Shown: piece by piece, positions 26,988 to 35,265 of the stretch
Layout of the letters: every line of letters starts with the position of its first letter
Position numbering within the stretch: the stretch's first letter is position 1
Assembly: GCA_965652025.1 (NCBI GenBank)
Contig: CBFGTM010000012.1
Location: 1 to 64,000 of the forward strand
DNA length: 64,000 nt
Reading direction: 5' to 3'
From: CAVVWJ01 sp965652025
GTDB taxonomy: Bacteria; Gemmatimonadota; Gemmatimonadetes; Gemmatimonadales; GWC2-71-9
Program-made: the position numbers and the translations under genes
The notes under the pieces: model-generated
Databases searched by the model: none
Seen by the model: only the letters and a program-made list of their open reading frames with translations
Told to the model about the DNA's origin: nothing

Positions 26988-27689
26988 CCCTGGCGATTGA
27001 AGGAAATGACGCCCAGTGCGGTCGGAGAGCGCCTGCGAGAGCGCCCGGCGCTGATCGTCCCGGTAGGAACTACCGAGCAGCACGGCCCCCACCTACCGCT
27101 CGGCTGCGATACGATCATCGTGGAGCGCCTGGCGGACGACCTTTCCGAGAGGTTCGGCGTTACCCGGGTTCCCACCGTCGAGTACGGCGTGCATGCGACG
27201 ACTCGCCCCTTTCCAGGCGGGGCCAATCTGAGGCGGCGGACGCTGCACCGGGTGATGAACGAACTTATCGAATCCTGGGAAGAGGGGGCAGGCGTTCGCG
27301 AGTTCTTCATTATCACCGCCCAGTCCAGCGAGGCCCACCTCGAGGCGCTCAGCGCCATTCGGACCGACGAGGCTACCGTCCAGGTGCTGGACATCTTCAG
27401 CATCAACTTCGGCAGCCTGCTGGACCGCCCGGCCTCGCCAATCCACGGCGGCGAGCTGGACACGTCGTTGCTCTTGTTCCTCGCCCCACATCTGGTTCGG
27501 ATGGATCTGGCGCAGGACTTCGAGCTGCCGCCCAATCTGCTGGGCCGCTACCGACCGGGGCAGAGCCGGAGACTCCCCCGAGGCTCCCCCGGCTCGGTGG
27601 GATATCCCAGTCTGGCCACCGCCCAGAAAGGTGAGCGGCTGTATAGATTTATCCTCGACCGGGTCAGCAGTTGCTTGACCAGATCCTGA
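26970..27689 (+). CDS. Creatininase-family amidohydrolase-like protein
   Basis: The protein has 239 residues with the family's N-terminal signature (ALIVPVGTTEQHGPHLPLGCDT, supplying metal ligands Glu36, His38 and Asp47) and the later HGGELDTSLLLFLAPHLVRMD block with its Glu ligand. Creatininases hydrolyse cyclic or linear amides with two bound metal ions; relatives act in riboflavin, F420 and mycofactocin pathways. At the position of the usual NGHGGN-like motif the sequence is IITAQSSEAH, so the expected metal-binding His appears replaced by Gln118, which could weaken catalysis. The first ATG has no clear ribosome site but matches the usual family N-terminus. The downstream gene follows closely and may be co-transcribed. 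Confidence 0.8.
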   Translation: MNQDRHPWRLKEMTPSAVGERLRERPALIVPVGTTEQHGPHLPLGCDTIIVERLADDLSERFGVTRVPTVEYGVHATTRPFPGGANLRRRTLHRVMNELIESWEEGAGVREFFIITAQSSEAHLEALSAIRTDEATVQVLDIFSINFGSLLDRPASPIHGGELDTSLLLFLAPHLVRMDLAQDFELPPNLLGRYRPGQSRRLPRGSPGSVGYPSLATAQKGERLYRFILDRVSSCLTRS

Positions 27690-27705
27690 CATGATCGGAG
27701 ATGCC

Positions 27706-28338
27706 ATGCGTCTGGCCGCCCTTCTGCTCCTGCTTGCTGCCGCAGGTCGCCTCCAGGCTCAGGAAGTCGCCGAAGTCAAGTTGGTAATCCAGCAGGATGG
27801 CCGCGAGATCGGCCGGGAAGACTCCCACTTGGCGCGCGGGCGAGGGCGCGGCGCACCCGGCTCAACCCTGCTCGCCAACGCCCACTATCCAGCCACCAAC
27901 CCCACGCTTCGCATCACCGCCAGTCTGGAGCGAACCGCGGAGTCATCTCTGGCCAAGTTCCAGCTGGACGTCGAAGGGCCTAACGGACCCACCGTTATTC
28001 TGGCGGCGGGCTCCGGGGCTCGCCTGATCATCCGCACTGTGGCCAAGGGATCGGAAGCAGGGCGCGAAATGCCGGGTGGCCCGGACGTCGTGCTGCTGGA
28101 TGACAACGTGTATTCCCTCTACGTCGCTGTGGCCGATCTCGCCACGCCGAACGGCCGGTCACTCACCGCGGTCTTCCCCCGGACTGCACGGCGGGCCTCG
28201 TTCGTTGCGCGGCGGGACTCGGGGGGACAGGTGAGCCTCACCGGGGGCATCAGGGGAACTATGGAAACGGATGGTCAGGGGTTGGTGAGCCTGGTGCTTC
28301 CGGAGTCGAACATCCGGGTAGGCCGAGCCAAGGACTGA
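27706..28338 (+). CDS. Secreted protein of unknown function
   Basis: The ATG at 27706 has GGAG five bases upstream and opens a clean signal peptide (RLAALLLLLAAAGRLQAQ); an in-frame ATG at 27691 would add five residues. The 210-residue product is predicted beta-rich: EVKLVIQQDGREIGREDSHL, TLRITASLERTAESSLAKFQLDV, and a C-terminal ETDGQGLVSLVLPESNIRV. No enzyme motif or known family is recognised. It lies 17 bases after the creatininase-family gene and may share its transcript. The following 194 bases to the MacA-like gene contain no gene. Confidence 0.65.
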   Translation: MRLAALLLLLAAAGRLQAQEVAEVKLVIQQDGREIGREDSHLARGRGRGAPGSTLLANAHYPATNPTLRITASLERTAESSLAKFQLDVEGPNGPTVILAAGSGARLIIRTVAKGSEAGREMPGGPDVVLLDDNVYSLYVAVADLATPNGRSLTAVFPRTARRASFVARRDSGGQVSLTGGIRGTMETDGQGLVSLVLPESNIRVGRAKD

Positions 28339-28532
28339 GCGGTACTCGCGGTACACCCACCCGTAACTCGTTGAAGAGCAGCCCCGGAAGAAGTTATCTG
28401 TCGCAAGTTGAAACCACTGCGGCGATGTCCGCGTATTGCGGCCCGTCGCATCTCACCTCAAAGGGCCATTCCATGACTGGTAGGTGTGTAGCCTGGATGC
28501 CTTACCGCAGGCCTCCTAACTGAGGATCGCAC

Positions 28533-29816
28533 ATGTCGCGCAGAACAAAGGTATGGACGGTTGTCGGCATTGTGGTCCTGGCAGTTGCCGGGCTAGTCGC
28601 CTTTCGAGTCTACCGGCAAAAAAACCGCGCCACCGAGGTCCGACTGGAGGAAGTCAGCCGGCGCGACCTGGTCAGCTCGGTGACGGCCAGCGGAAAGATC
28701 GAAGCCAAGACGTCAGTCGACATCAGCGCGGACATCACTGGCCGGATCATCGATATCGCGGTGCGCGAGGGGGATCTCGTCAAGAAAGGGCAGTTTCTGC
28801 TGCAGATCGATCCGGCTCAGTACCAGGCAGCCGTGGCGCGGGCGCAGGGCGTGGTGGCCTCCACCCAGGCGGTGCTGGTGCAGACCCGGGCTACCCGGGA
28901 CCAGGCCCAGCGGGCCTGGAATCGCGCCCACCAGCTGACCCAGCTGGGTAAGGATCTGATCGCCCCCGAGGCCGTCGAGCAGGCCCAGACGGCGTTTGAC
29001 GTGGCCGAGGCCACCTATCAGTCCACGCGGGCCCAGCTGGAGCAATCACGAGCCAGTCTGCAGGAGGCCAAGGACAATCTGGCCAAGACCCGGCTCACCG
29101 CACCGATGAGCGGTCGGGTGGTTCGCCTGGCGGTCGAAGAAGGTGAGGTGGCGGTCCCGGGCACTTTCTCCCGGGAGACCGGGCTACTGATGACGGTTGC
29201 CGACTTGTCGGTGATCCTGGCCAAGGTCCAGGTCGATGAGACCGATGTGGTGCGGCTCAAGCAGCGCGACTCAGTGGAGGTGACGATCGACGCCTATCCC
29301 GACACCACGTTCTGGGGCGACGTGAGCAAGATCAGCCACAGTGCCAAGCTCACGCCCACTGAAACGGCATCGGGTTCTACCGATCGGGCGGTCGACTTCG
29401 ATGTGGAGATTACGCTGCGCAAGCCTCCCCCGGACATCCGCCCCGACCTCAGCTGCACGGCGCGGATCATCACCGACACCCGGGACCGGGCAGTCAGCAT
29501 TCCGATCATCGCGCTGACGGTGCGGGAGCACGAGAAGGTCCCCAACGAGGCTGAGGGGGCGCCGGCCATAGACACGCTGCGGGCCCGCTTCAAGAAGCGG
29601 GAGGCGGAGGGCGTCTTCGTGGTCCGGAACGGCGTCGCCACCTTTCGGCCGGTCAAGACCGGAGTTGCCGGTGAAGAGTACTTCGAGGTGGTTGACGGCT
29701 TGAGAGAGGGCGAGACCATCGTCGCAGGCACCTACCAAGCCATTCGCGATCTCAAGGACGGCGCCAGGGTCCGCCAGGCGGACACCACCAAGGCGCGGGA
29801 GACGAAGGCCTCGTAA
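28533..29816 (+). CDS. MacA/HlyD-type periplasmic adaptor of an efflux or export system
   Basis: The protein has 427 residues. A single N-terminal membrane helix (about 8-26) is followed by a biotinyl-lipoyl-like half motif (DISADITGRIIDIAVREGDLVKKGQFLLQID), a long alpha-helical hairpin (about 95-185) and the second half motif (LTAPMSGRVVRLAVEEGEVAVPG). A beta-barrel domain with VDETDVVRLKQRDSVEVTIDAYPDTTFWGDV comes next. This is the canonical membrane-fusion protein order. It acts in the periplasm, linking inner-membrane permeases to an outer-membrane channel. The ATG has GAGG seven bases upstream, and its stop overlaps the start of the first permease (TAATG). No outer-membrane TolC-like gene is in the window. 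Confidence 0.92.
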   Translation: MSRRTKVWTVVGIVVLAVAGLVAFRVYRQKNRATEVRLEEVSRRDLVSSVTASGKIEAKTSVDISADITGRIIDIAVREGDLVKKGQFLLQIDPAQYQAAVARAQGVVASTQAVLVQTRATRDQAQRAWNRAHQLTQLGKDLIAPEAVEQAQTAFDVAEATYQSTRAQLEQSRASLQEAKDNLAKTRLTAPMSGRVVRLAVEEGEVAVPGTFSRETGLLMTVADLSVILAKVQVDETDVVRLKQRDSVEVTIDAYPDTTFWGDVSKISHSAKLTPTETASGSTDRAVDFDVEITLRKPPPDIRPDLSCTARIITDTRDRAVSIPIIALTVREHEKVPNEAEGAPAIDTLRARFKKREAEGVFVVRNGVATFRPVKTGVAGEEYFEVVDGLREGETIVAGTYQAIRDLKDGARVRQADTTKARETKAS

Positions 29817-31057
29817 TGCGGCTGCTGGAAGCCATCTGGATGGCGCTGCGAACGATCCGGACGCAGAAGCTGAAAAGTTTCTTCTCCCTGATCGGGGTGC
29901 TCATCGGGGTCACCTTTCTGATTGCCGTGGTCTCCATCGTCCAGGGTATGAACCGGTACATGGAGGATCGGTTCGCTAACACCCTGGTGGGCGCCAACAC
30001 TTTCCAGCTGCGGCAGCGGCCCTACATCACCACCGGCAATGTCCCCGACGACGTGTGGCTCGCCTGGCGCCGCCGCCCCCGGATCACCTACTCCGACGCC
30101 GCCTACGTGCGTGAGCGGGTGAAAACTCCTGCCACCTTTGCCAACTTCTGCGAGGACCGGGTGGCGCTGCACTACCAGGGGAGAATCGCCCGCGACGTCA
30201 ATCTGGTGGGCACGGAAGACACCTACTTCCGGATCAAGAATTACGAGCTGGAAGCCGGACGGGCCTTCACCGCGCAGGAGGTGCGCACCTCCCAGCCGGT
30301 CCTGGTGATCGGAACCGAGGTCGCCCAGAAACTCCTGGCCGGGGTGGAGCCGCTGAACAAACAAGTCTTCATCGGCGGCATTCCTTACCGGGTGATCGGA
30401 GTGGTATCCCGGCAAGGAACGCTGTTCGGCATCTCGCTCGACAAGTTTGCCATCATGCCGTTCAGTGCCCCGGGCCGGCGCCTCATCTGCCCCATCAACA
30501 TTCTCGATGCACTTATCGTGCAGACCGCCAACCCCGGGCAGATGCAGGTGGCGTTGGACGAGACCGAGGCCCTGATGCGCAGCCGCCGGCAGTTGAAGCC
30601 TTGGGAGGAAAGCAACTTTGCCTTTCAGACGGCGGAGGGGGCGCTGGGCAGCTGGGAAAAGATTTCACGGATTCTGTTCGTGGCACTCCCGGGGCTGGTG
30701 GCAATCTCGCTCGTGGTCGGCGGCATCGTGATCATGAACATCATGCTCATGGCGGTCAGCGAGCGGACTCGGGAGATCGGCATTCGCAAGGCGCTCGGCG
30801 CGCGCCGGCGGGACATTATGGCTCAGTTCGTGGTGGAGTCGGCAACCCTCGCCTCCGTCGGTGCGGCCCTCGGCATCGGACTCGGCATCGCGCTGGCATT
30901 TGTGGTCAAGGCCGTCACGCCGCTCCCGGCTGCGGTGGCCCCTTGGTCCATCGTGGTGGGCGTGGTGCTCGGCATGGCGGTCGGAATGGCGGCTGGGGTC
31001 TATCCCGCCAGCCGAGCCTCCCGCCTGGATCCGATCGTGGCCTTGAGGGCTGAATGA
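29816..31057 (+). CDS. MacB-like ABC transporter permease (first of two)
   Basis: This 413-residue protein has the MacB/FtsX architecture: an N-terminal helix (SFFSLIGVLIGVTFLIAVVSIVQGMN), a periplasmic MacB_PCD domain (about 45-270) and three C-terminal helices (FtsX domain) with the conserved coupling segment ERTREIGIRKALGARRRDIMAQFVVE. MacB itself carries an N-terminal ATPase; this protein does not. Together with the adaptor and second permease it would form a tripartite mechanotransmission-type exporter, probably for a lipid, peptide or signal molecule. The start overlaps the adaptor stop codon and the end overlaps the second permease by four bases (ATGA). Confidence 0.92.
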   Translation: MRLLEAIWMALRTIRTQKLKSFFSLIGVLIGVTFLIAVVSIVQGMNRYMEDRFANTLVGANTFQLRQRPYITTGNVPDDVWLAWRRRPRITYSDAAYVRERVKTPATFANFCEDRVALHYQGRIARDVNLVGTEDTYFRIKNYELEAGRAFTAQEVRTSQPVLVIGTEVAQKLLAGVEPLNKQVFIGGIPYRVIGVVSRQGTLFGISLDKFAIMPFSAPGRRLICPINILDALIVQTANPGQMQVALDETEALMRSRRQLKPWEESNFAFQTAEGALGSWEKISRILFVALPGLVAISLVVGGIVIMNIMLMAVSERTREIGIRKALGARRRDIMAQFVVESATLASVGAALGIGLGIALAFVVKAVTPLPAAVAPWSIVVGVVLGMAVGMAAGVYPASRASRLDPIVALRAE

Positions 31058-32316
31058 CGCCGCGGCGGAAGTGGAGCTTTGTCTCCCGGATGCTGGAAGG
31101 ATCGGCCATCGCGCTCGACTCCATCCGGGCCAACAAGGTGCGCGCGGCTCTCACGATCCTTGGGGTTGCGATCGGCGTCACGGTGGTGATTGCAATGGGG
31201 TCGGCCATCACCGGCATCAACCGCAGCATTACCAGCATTCTGGAAGCGGCGGGGCCGAAAACGTTCTTCGTCCAGCGCTACTTCTCGGGAGGGCTCGAGG
31301 TCTCGGACGGATCGGATGAGCTCTCACCCTGGCGGCGGATGCCCTGGCTCACGGTCGAGGAGGCGCAGCTCATTCGGAGCTTGCCCACCGTTCGGGAGAT
31401 AAACATCGGCGAGTACAGCCAGGGCCCGGTGAGCTTCGAGGGAGTGGAACTCAAGAGCGTAGACATGGCAGGCATGACCCCTACCTGGAATCTGGTCAAT
31501 GGGGGAGACATTCTCTCGGGACGTAACTTCACCAACATGGAGTACGCGGCGGGTGCTCGGGTCGTCATCATCAATGACAAGCTGGCCGAGTCGCTCTTCC
31601 CCCGGCGGGATCCGATCGGGAAGCGGATCAAGCTCTTCGGCGAGCCCTTCGAGGTCATCGGTCTCCACGCCGAGGCCGCCAGTCTGTTCAGCAACGCGGA
31701 CGAGCCGAGACTTGCCATTCCCCATACCACCTTCACGAAGGTAGCCGACTATCAGAAGGGGTGGATGGAGATCGCGGTGCTCCCGACAGACTCCGCCACC
31801 GTGCAGGAGGCCCAGGATCAGGTGGTGGCGGCGCTCCGGACCGAGCGGGGACTTCGACCCGGTGCTCCGGACAATTTTGCGGTCGTTACCCAAGACCGGG
31901 TGCTCGACACCTTCAACAAGATCACCGCCGCGTTCTTCATCGCGATGATCGTGCTGTCGAGCGTCGGCCTGATGGTCGGCGGCGTGGGCGTGGTGGCGAT
32001 CATGATGATCTCGGTGACCGAGCGAACCCGAGAGATCGGAGTCCGCAAGGCGCTCGGCGCCACCCGGCGGGAGATCATGTTCCAGTTCCTGGTCGAGGCG
32101 GCGACGCTGACGCTGGTCGGGTGCGTGATCGGGATGGCGCTGGGCGCCCTCCTCGCCTGGGCAATCCGGTCCTTCAGCCCCATTCCCGCCACCGTGCCGT
32201 TGGTGTCGGTGGTAGCCGCGGTGGCGGCGTCGATTCTTACCGGGGTGCTCTTCGGCCTCTATCCTGCCAACAAGGCATCGAAGATGGATCCGGTCGAAGC
32301 GCTGAGGTACGAGTAA
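31054..32316 (+). CDS. MacB-like ABC transporter permease (second of two)
   Basis: The protein has 420 residues with the same MacB_PCD plus FtsX layout as the preceding gene. It has a first helix at about 23-48 (ALTILGVAIGVTVVIAMGSAITGIN), a periplasmic domain and three C-terminal helices with ERTREIGVRKALGATRREIMFQFLVEAATLT. The two permeases differ clearly in the periplasmic domain and so probably form a heterodimer. No ATP-binding subunit is encoded in this operon; it must be supplied from elsewhere, or lies outside the window. The ATG overlaps the upstream stop, indicating translational coupling. Confidence 0.92.
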   Translation: MTPRRKWSFVSRMLEGSAIALDSIRANKVRAALTILGVAIGVTVVIAMGSAITGINRSITSILEAAGPKTFFVQRYFSGGLEVSDGSDELSPWRRMPWLTVEEAQLIRSLPTVREINIGEYSQGPVSFEGVELKSVDMAGMTPTWNLVNGGDILSGRNFTNMEYAAGARVVIINDKLAESLFPRRDPIGKRIKLFGEPFEVIGLHAEAASLFSNADEPRLAIPHTTFTKVADYQKGWMEIAVLPTDSATVQEAQDQVVAALRTERGLRPGAPDNFAVVTQDRVLDTFNKITAAFFIAMIVLSSVGLMVGGVGVVAIMMISVTERTREIGVRKALGATRREIMFQFLVEAATLTLVGCVIGMALGALLAWAIRSFSPIPATVPLVSVVAAVAASILTGVLFGLYPANKASKMDPVEALRYE

Positions 32317-32393
32317 GGCCGGACAGCCGCAATCCCCTGCAGTGTGCAAGCCAACCAGTCAGCAGCATCTCCTGTGCTCCCCAAGGAGGCATT

Positions 32394-33290
32394 GTGCGAG
32401 CACAGATCCTAGTGATTGGGCTGCTCCAGGCGGCCCTGCTGATGGCGTGTGACCGTTCCCAAACCCGGTCCGAGTCGACTCCCGATCGGCCCGGCACGGT
32501 TGATCAGGCCAAATCCGCCAGTCCGGTGGCCCTGGGAAATGTGGGTGAACGACCTAGGTCGGATACTCAGCCCTCGGCTCAAGCCGAGGAGGTCGAAACC
32601 TGGGCCCGGCCGACCGGTTGGGATACCGGCTCCCGTCTCATTGTACGCACAGGGCAGGCCAGCATCGAGGTTGACTCGCTCGAAACCTCAATGGCCGCGT
32701 TGAGGCAGATCGTTCAGCGAGTGGGAGGGTTTGTGGCGGATGCCTCGATACAGAGTGGTCGGAATCAGATCCGTTCGGCGACGCTGCAGCTGAAAGTGCC
32801 GGCGGCCCGCTTCGACGACCTTACTGAAGGGCTGAGGCCACTCGGCCGGCTGCAGTTCGTCAACGTCGGCGCCGAGGACGTAAGTGAGGAGTTCGTGGAT
32901 CTCACAGCGCGGGTAGCGAACGCTCGCCGGATGGAAGAGCGGCTGGTAGAAATCCTTCGAACCCGCACCGGGAAACTGCAGGACGTGCTCTCCGTTGAGC
33001 GTGAGATTGCGCGGGTGCGAGAGGAGATCGAGCGAATGGAGGGCCGGGTGCGTTTTCTCAAGGCCAGCGCCCAGCTCAGCACCCTTTCGGTCAACCTCTA
33101 CGAGCCGGCTCCTCTAGTGGCAACTCATCCGGGCCGGAACGTGATCGGCGAAGCATTCAAGACTGCCTGGCGGAACTTCGTGGGCGTGTTAGCGGGTGTG
33201 ATTGCCTCCCTGGGTTTCGTGGTCCCAGTTCTGGTATTCAGCTGGGGAGCGGTAATGGTAGCGAAGCGGTACCGGCGAAAGATGGCATGA
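32394..33290 (+). CDS. DUF4349-type lipoprotein with C-terminal membrane helix
   Basis: The GTG at 32394 is preceded by AAGGAGG at four bases and gives a signal sequence with lipobox LLMAC (Cys19). The 298-residue protein has a disordered linker (20-75), then the DUF4349 core: RLIVRTGQASIEVDSLETSMAALRQIVQRVGGFVADASIQ, a LQLKVPAARFDDLTEGLRPLGRL segment, a coiled coil around 170-205 (EREIARVREEIERMEGRVRFLKASA) and a C-terminal helix (about 262-285) followed by basic residues. The family's function is unknown; it occurs in many bacteria as membrane-anchored envelope proteins. It is 77 bases downstream of the second permease and may belong to the same transcript. Confidence 0.85.
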   Translation: MRAQILVIGLLQAALLMACDRSQTRSESTPDRPGTVDQAKSASPVALGNVGERPRSDTQPSAQAEEVETWARPTGWDTGSRLIVRTGQASIEVDSLETSMAALRQIVQRVGGFVADASIQSGRNQIRSATLQLKVPAARFDDLTEGLRPLGRLQFVNVGAEDVSEEFVDLTARVANARRMEERLVEILRTRTGKLQDVLSVEREIARVREEIERMEGRVRFLKASAQLSTLSVNLYEPAPLVATHPGRNVIGEAFKTAWRNFVGVLAGVIASLGFVVPVLVFSWGAVMVAKRYRRKMA

Positions 33291-33293
33291 ACT

Positions 33294-33307
33294 GTTCACG
33301 GTTCACC
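33294..33307. repeat. Short tandem repeat GTTCACG-GTTCACC
   Basis: Two 7-base units follow directly after the DUF4349 stop codon, continuing into GGTTCC. It is one of several short tandem repeats seen in spacers of this window. Confidence 0.4.
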
Positions 33308-33327
33308 GGTTCCGCTTTATTTGGCCG

Positions 33328-34044
33328 ATGCCAGTCGACATTCTCGCCATTGCCGCGCACCGGGACGACGTCGAGCTCACCTGTGCCGGCACCCTGCTCA
33401 AGGCCGTGGATGCGGGCTATTCGGTTGGTATTCTGGATCTAACAGCGGGAGAGACAGGAACCCGGGGCAGCGCCTCGCTCCGCGCCGAGGAGGCGGAGCG
33501 CGCCGCAAAGATTCTCGGGGTTAGGGAGCGCCGCAACGCCGGATTGCCCGACGCCCATCTTCAGAACTCGGATGAGGCTCGTGCGGCTATCGTCGCCCAT
33601 ATCAGGCACTTCTCCCCGCGAGTGGTCATCCTCCCCTTTCCAGTCGGGCGCCACCCAGACCACCGGGTGGCCTCCGAGTTAGGCCGCGACGCCAGCTTCC
33701 TCGCTGGACTCGACCGGTACGATGCCCCGGGCACGGCCCACCGCCCTCACAAGCTGCTGTATGCCCTGTCCTACCGGGAGGATCCGGTGAAGCCCACCTT
33801 CGTGGTAGACATCAGCGCGCAGTTCGATCGCAAGCTCGCGGCCATCAAATGCTACGCCAGTCAGTTCGACGGCGCTAAGGCCGCAGGCGAGATCTTCCCT
33901 ACCGGCCAAGACCTCTACTCCCTGGTCGAAACCCAGAATGCCCACTACGGCTCTTTGATTCGCCAGCGCTACGGCGAGCCTTTCTTTACCCATGAGACGA
34001 TGGAAGTGGACGACGTCGTGAAGTTGGGGGTCAGAAGCATTTAG
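33328..34044 (+). CDS. bshB1: Bacillithiol biosynthesis deacetylase BshB1
   Basis: The 238-residue protein belongs to the LmbE/PIG-L zinc deacetylase family. Metal and catalytic residues are visible in AAHRDDVELTCAGTLLK (His11, Asp13, Asp14; the usual Pro between is Arg here) and PVGRHPDHR. The sequence over LTAGETGTRGSASLRAEEAERAAKILGV and ALSYREDPVKPTFVVDISAQFDRKLAAIKCYASQF matches the BshB1 type closely. BshB1 removes the acetyl group from N-acetylglucosaminyl-malate, the second step of bacillithiol synthesis. The bshA and bshC genes are not in the window. It is followed after 39 bases by the cysteine desulfurase gene. Confidence 0.88.
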   Translation: MPVDILAIAAHRDDVELTCAGTLLKAVDAGYSVGILDLTAGETGTRGSASLRAEEAERAAKILGVRERRNAGLPDAHLQNSDEARAAIVAHIRHFSPRVVILPFPVGRHPDHRVASELGRDASFLAGLDRYDAPGTAHRPHKLLYALSYREDPVKPTFVVDISAQFDRKLAAIKCYASQFDGAKAAGEIFPTGQDLYSLVETQNAHYGSLIRQRYGEPFFTHETMEVDDVVKLGVRSI

Positions 34045-34083
34045 GGGGAACCGGGACCCCGAAAACCGCGCTATCTTCCTGTC

Positions 34084-35265
34084 ATGAAGCAGCCCGTCTA
34101 CCTCGACCATGCCGCCACTACCCCAGTGAGACCGGAGGTACTGGACGCCATGATGCCGTACCTGACCGAGCAGTCCTTCGGGAATCCGTCCAGCGCCCAC
34201 CGGTTCGGGCGGGCCGCGCGGGCGGGAGTCGAGCAGGCGCGACGGCAGATCGCGGAAGCACTTGGGGCCGAACCCAGCCAGGTGATCTTCACCTCTGGCG
34301 GAACCGAAGCCGACAACCTGAGCATCGTTGGCGCCGCGCTGGCAGCGAAAGAGCGGGGCGCGGCGATGTGCGCGGCAGTCTCCGCCATCGAGCACAAGGC
34401 CATTCTTGCTGCCGCTCATGCGGTATGCCACCTCGGCGGCCGCGAGGTCCTGCTTCCGGTGGACGGGGCCGGAGTGCTGGACCTCGATGCGCTAGACGCC
34501 GCGCTGGCCGAGTTGCCCTCGGTGATATCGGTCATGTGGGTCAACAACGAGGTTGGAGTGGTCCAACCGGTAGCGGAGATCGCGGAGCGTTGCCGGGCGG
34601 CCAATGTCATCTTCCACACCGATGCAGTGCAGGCGATCGGGAAGCTCTCGGTGTGGCTCAAGGATGTGTGCTGCACGCTGCTCACTATCTCCGGCCACAA
34701 GATCGGGGCTCCGAAGGGGATCGGGGCTCTCATCGTTCGGGATCGCAAGGCGGTGGAGGCCATCCTCCATGGCGGCGGCCAACAGTTCGGCATCCGGCCA
34801 GGAACCGAAAACGTCGCCGGTGCAGTGGCCCTGGGCCGAGCCACACAGCTTGCGGTCGCCGAACAGTCTTCGGTGGCGGAGCGGGTCTGCGCGCTGCGGA
34901 ATGAGCTGGCATCGAGACTCCAGGCGGCGATTCCCGATCTCGTGATCAACGCGGAGTCGAGCGCGCGCGCTCCTCACCTGCTCAGCGTGGCGGTGCAGGG
35001 CGCCGATAGCGAGGCCCTGCTCATGCACCTGGACCTGGCGGGTGTAGCGGCATCCAGCGGATCGGCCTGCTCCACCGGGGCCGTCGAGCCATCTCACGTG
35101 TTGGTGGCCATGGGGGTTCCGCGCGAGCTGGCACTAGGCACCATTCGGTTCAGCTTCGGCCGGGAGAGCAGCCTGGCGGACGTCGAGCGCGCAGCCGAGG
35201 TATTTCCGTCGGTGGTAGCCAAAGTGCGGAAGCTAGCCGGCGTGCTGGGGCGGGCTGCTCAATGA
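34084..35265 (+). CDS. Cysteine desulfurase (IscS/NifS family)
   Basis: The protein has 393 residues and is a class V aminotransferase-fold PLP enzyme. It starts VYLDHAATTPVRPEVLDAM. The PLP lysine is Lys206 in SGHKIGAPKGIGAL, preceded by HTDAVQAIGKL, and the persulfide-forming cysteine is Cys329 in ASSGSACSTGAVEPSHVL. It releases sulfur from L-cysteine for tRNA thiolation and Fe-S assembly. The stop overlaps the mnmA start by four bases (ATGA), which suggests that this enzyme supplies MnmA directly; iscU/iscR are absent here. It starts 39 bases after bshB1 in the same direction. Confidence 0.93.
   Translation: MKQPVYLDHAATTPVRPEVLDAMMPYLTEQSFGNPSSAHRFGRAARAGVEQARRQIAEALGAEPSQVIFTSGGTEADNLSIVGAALAAKERGAAMCAAVSAIEHKAILAAAHAVCHLGGREVLLPVDGAGVLDLDALDAALAELPSVISVMWVNNEVGVVQPVAEIAERCRAANVIFHTDAVQAIGKLSVWLKDVCCTLLTISGHKIGAPKGIGALIVRDRKAVEAILHGGGQQFGIRPGTENVAGAVALGRATQLAVAEQSSVAERVCALRNELASRLQAAIPDLVINAESSARAPHLLSVAVQGADSEALLMHLDLAGVAASSGSACSTGAVEPSHVLVAMGVPRELALGTIRFSFGRESSLADVERAAEVFPSVVAKVRKLAGVLGRAAQ

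Noticed and set aside
31761..32393. N-terminal extension of the DUF4349 lipoprotein
   Set aside because: The frame is open, but it overlaps the second permease on the same strand and would bury the lipoprotein signal sequence; the GTG at 32394 has a strong ribosome site.
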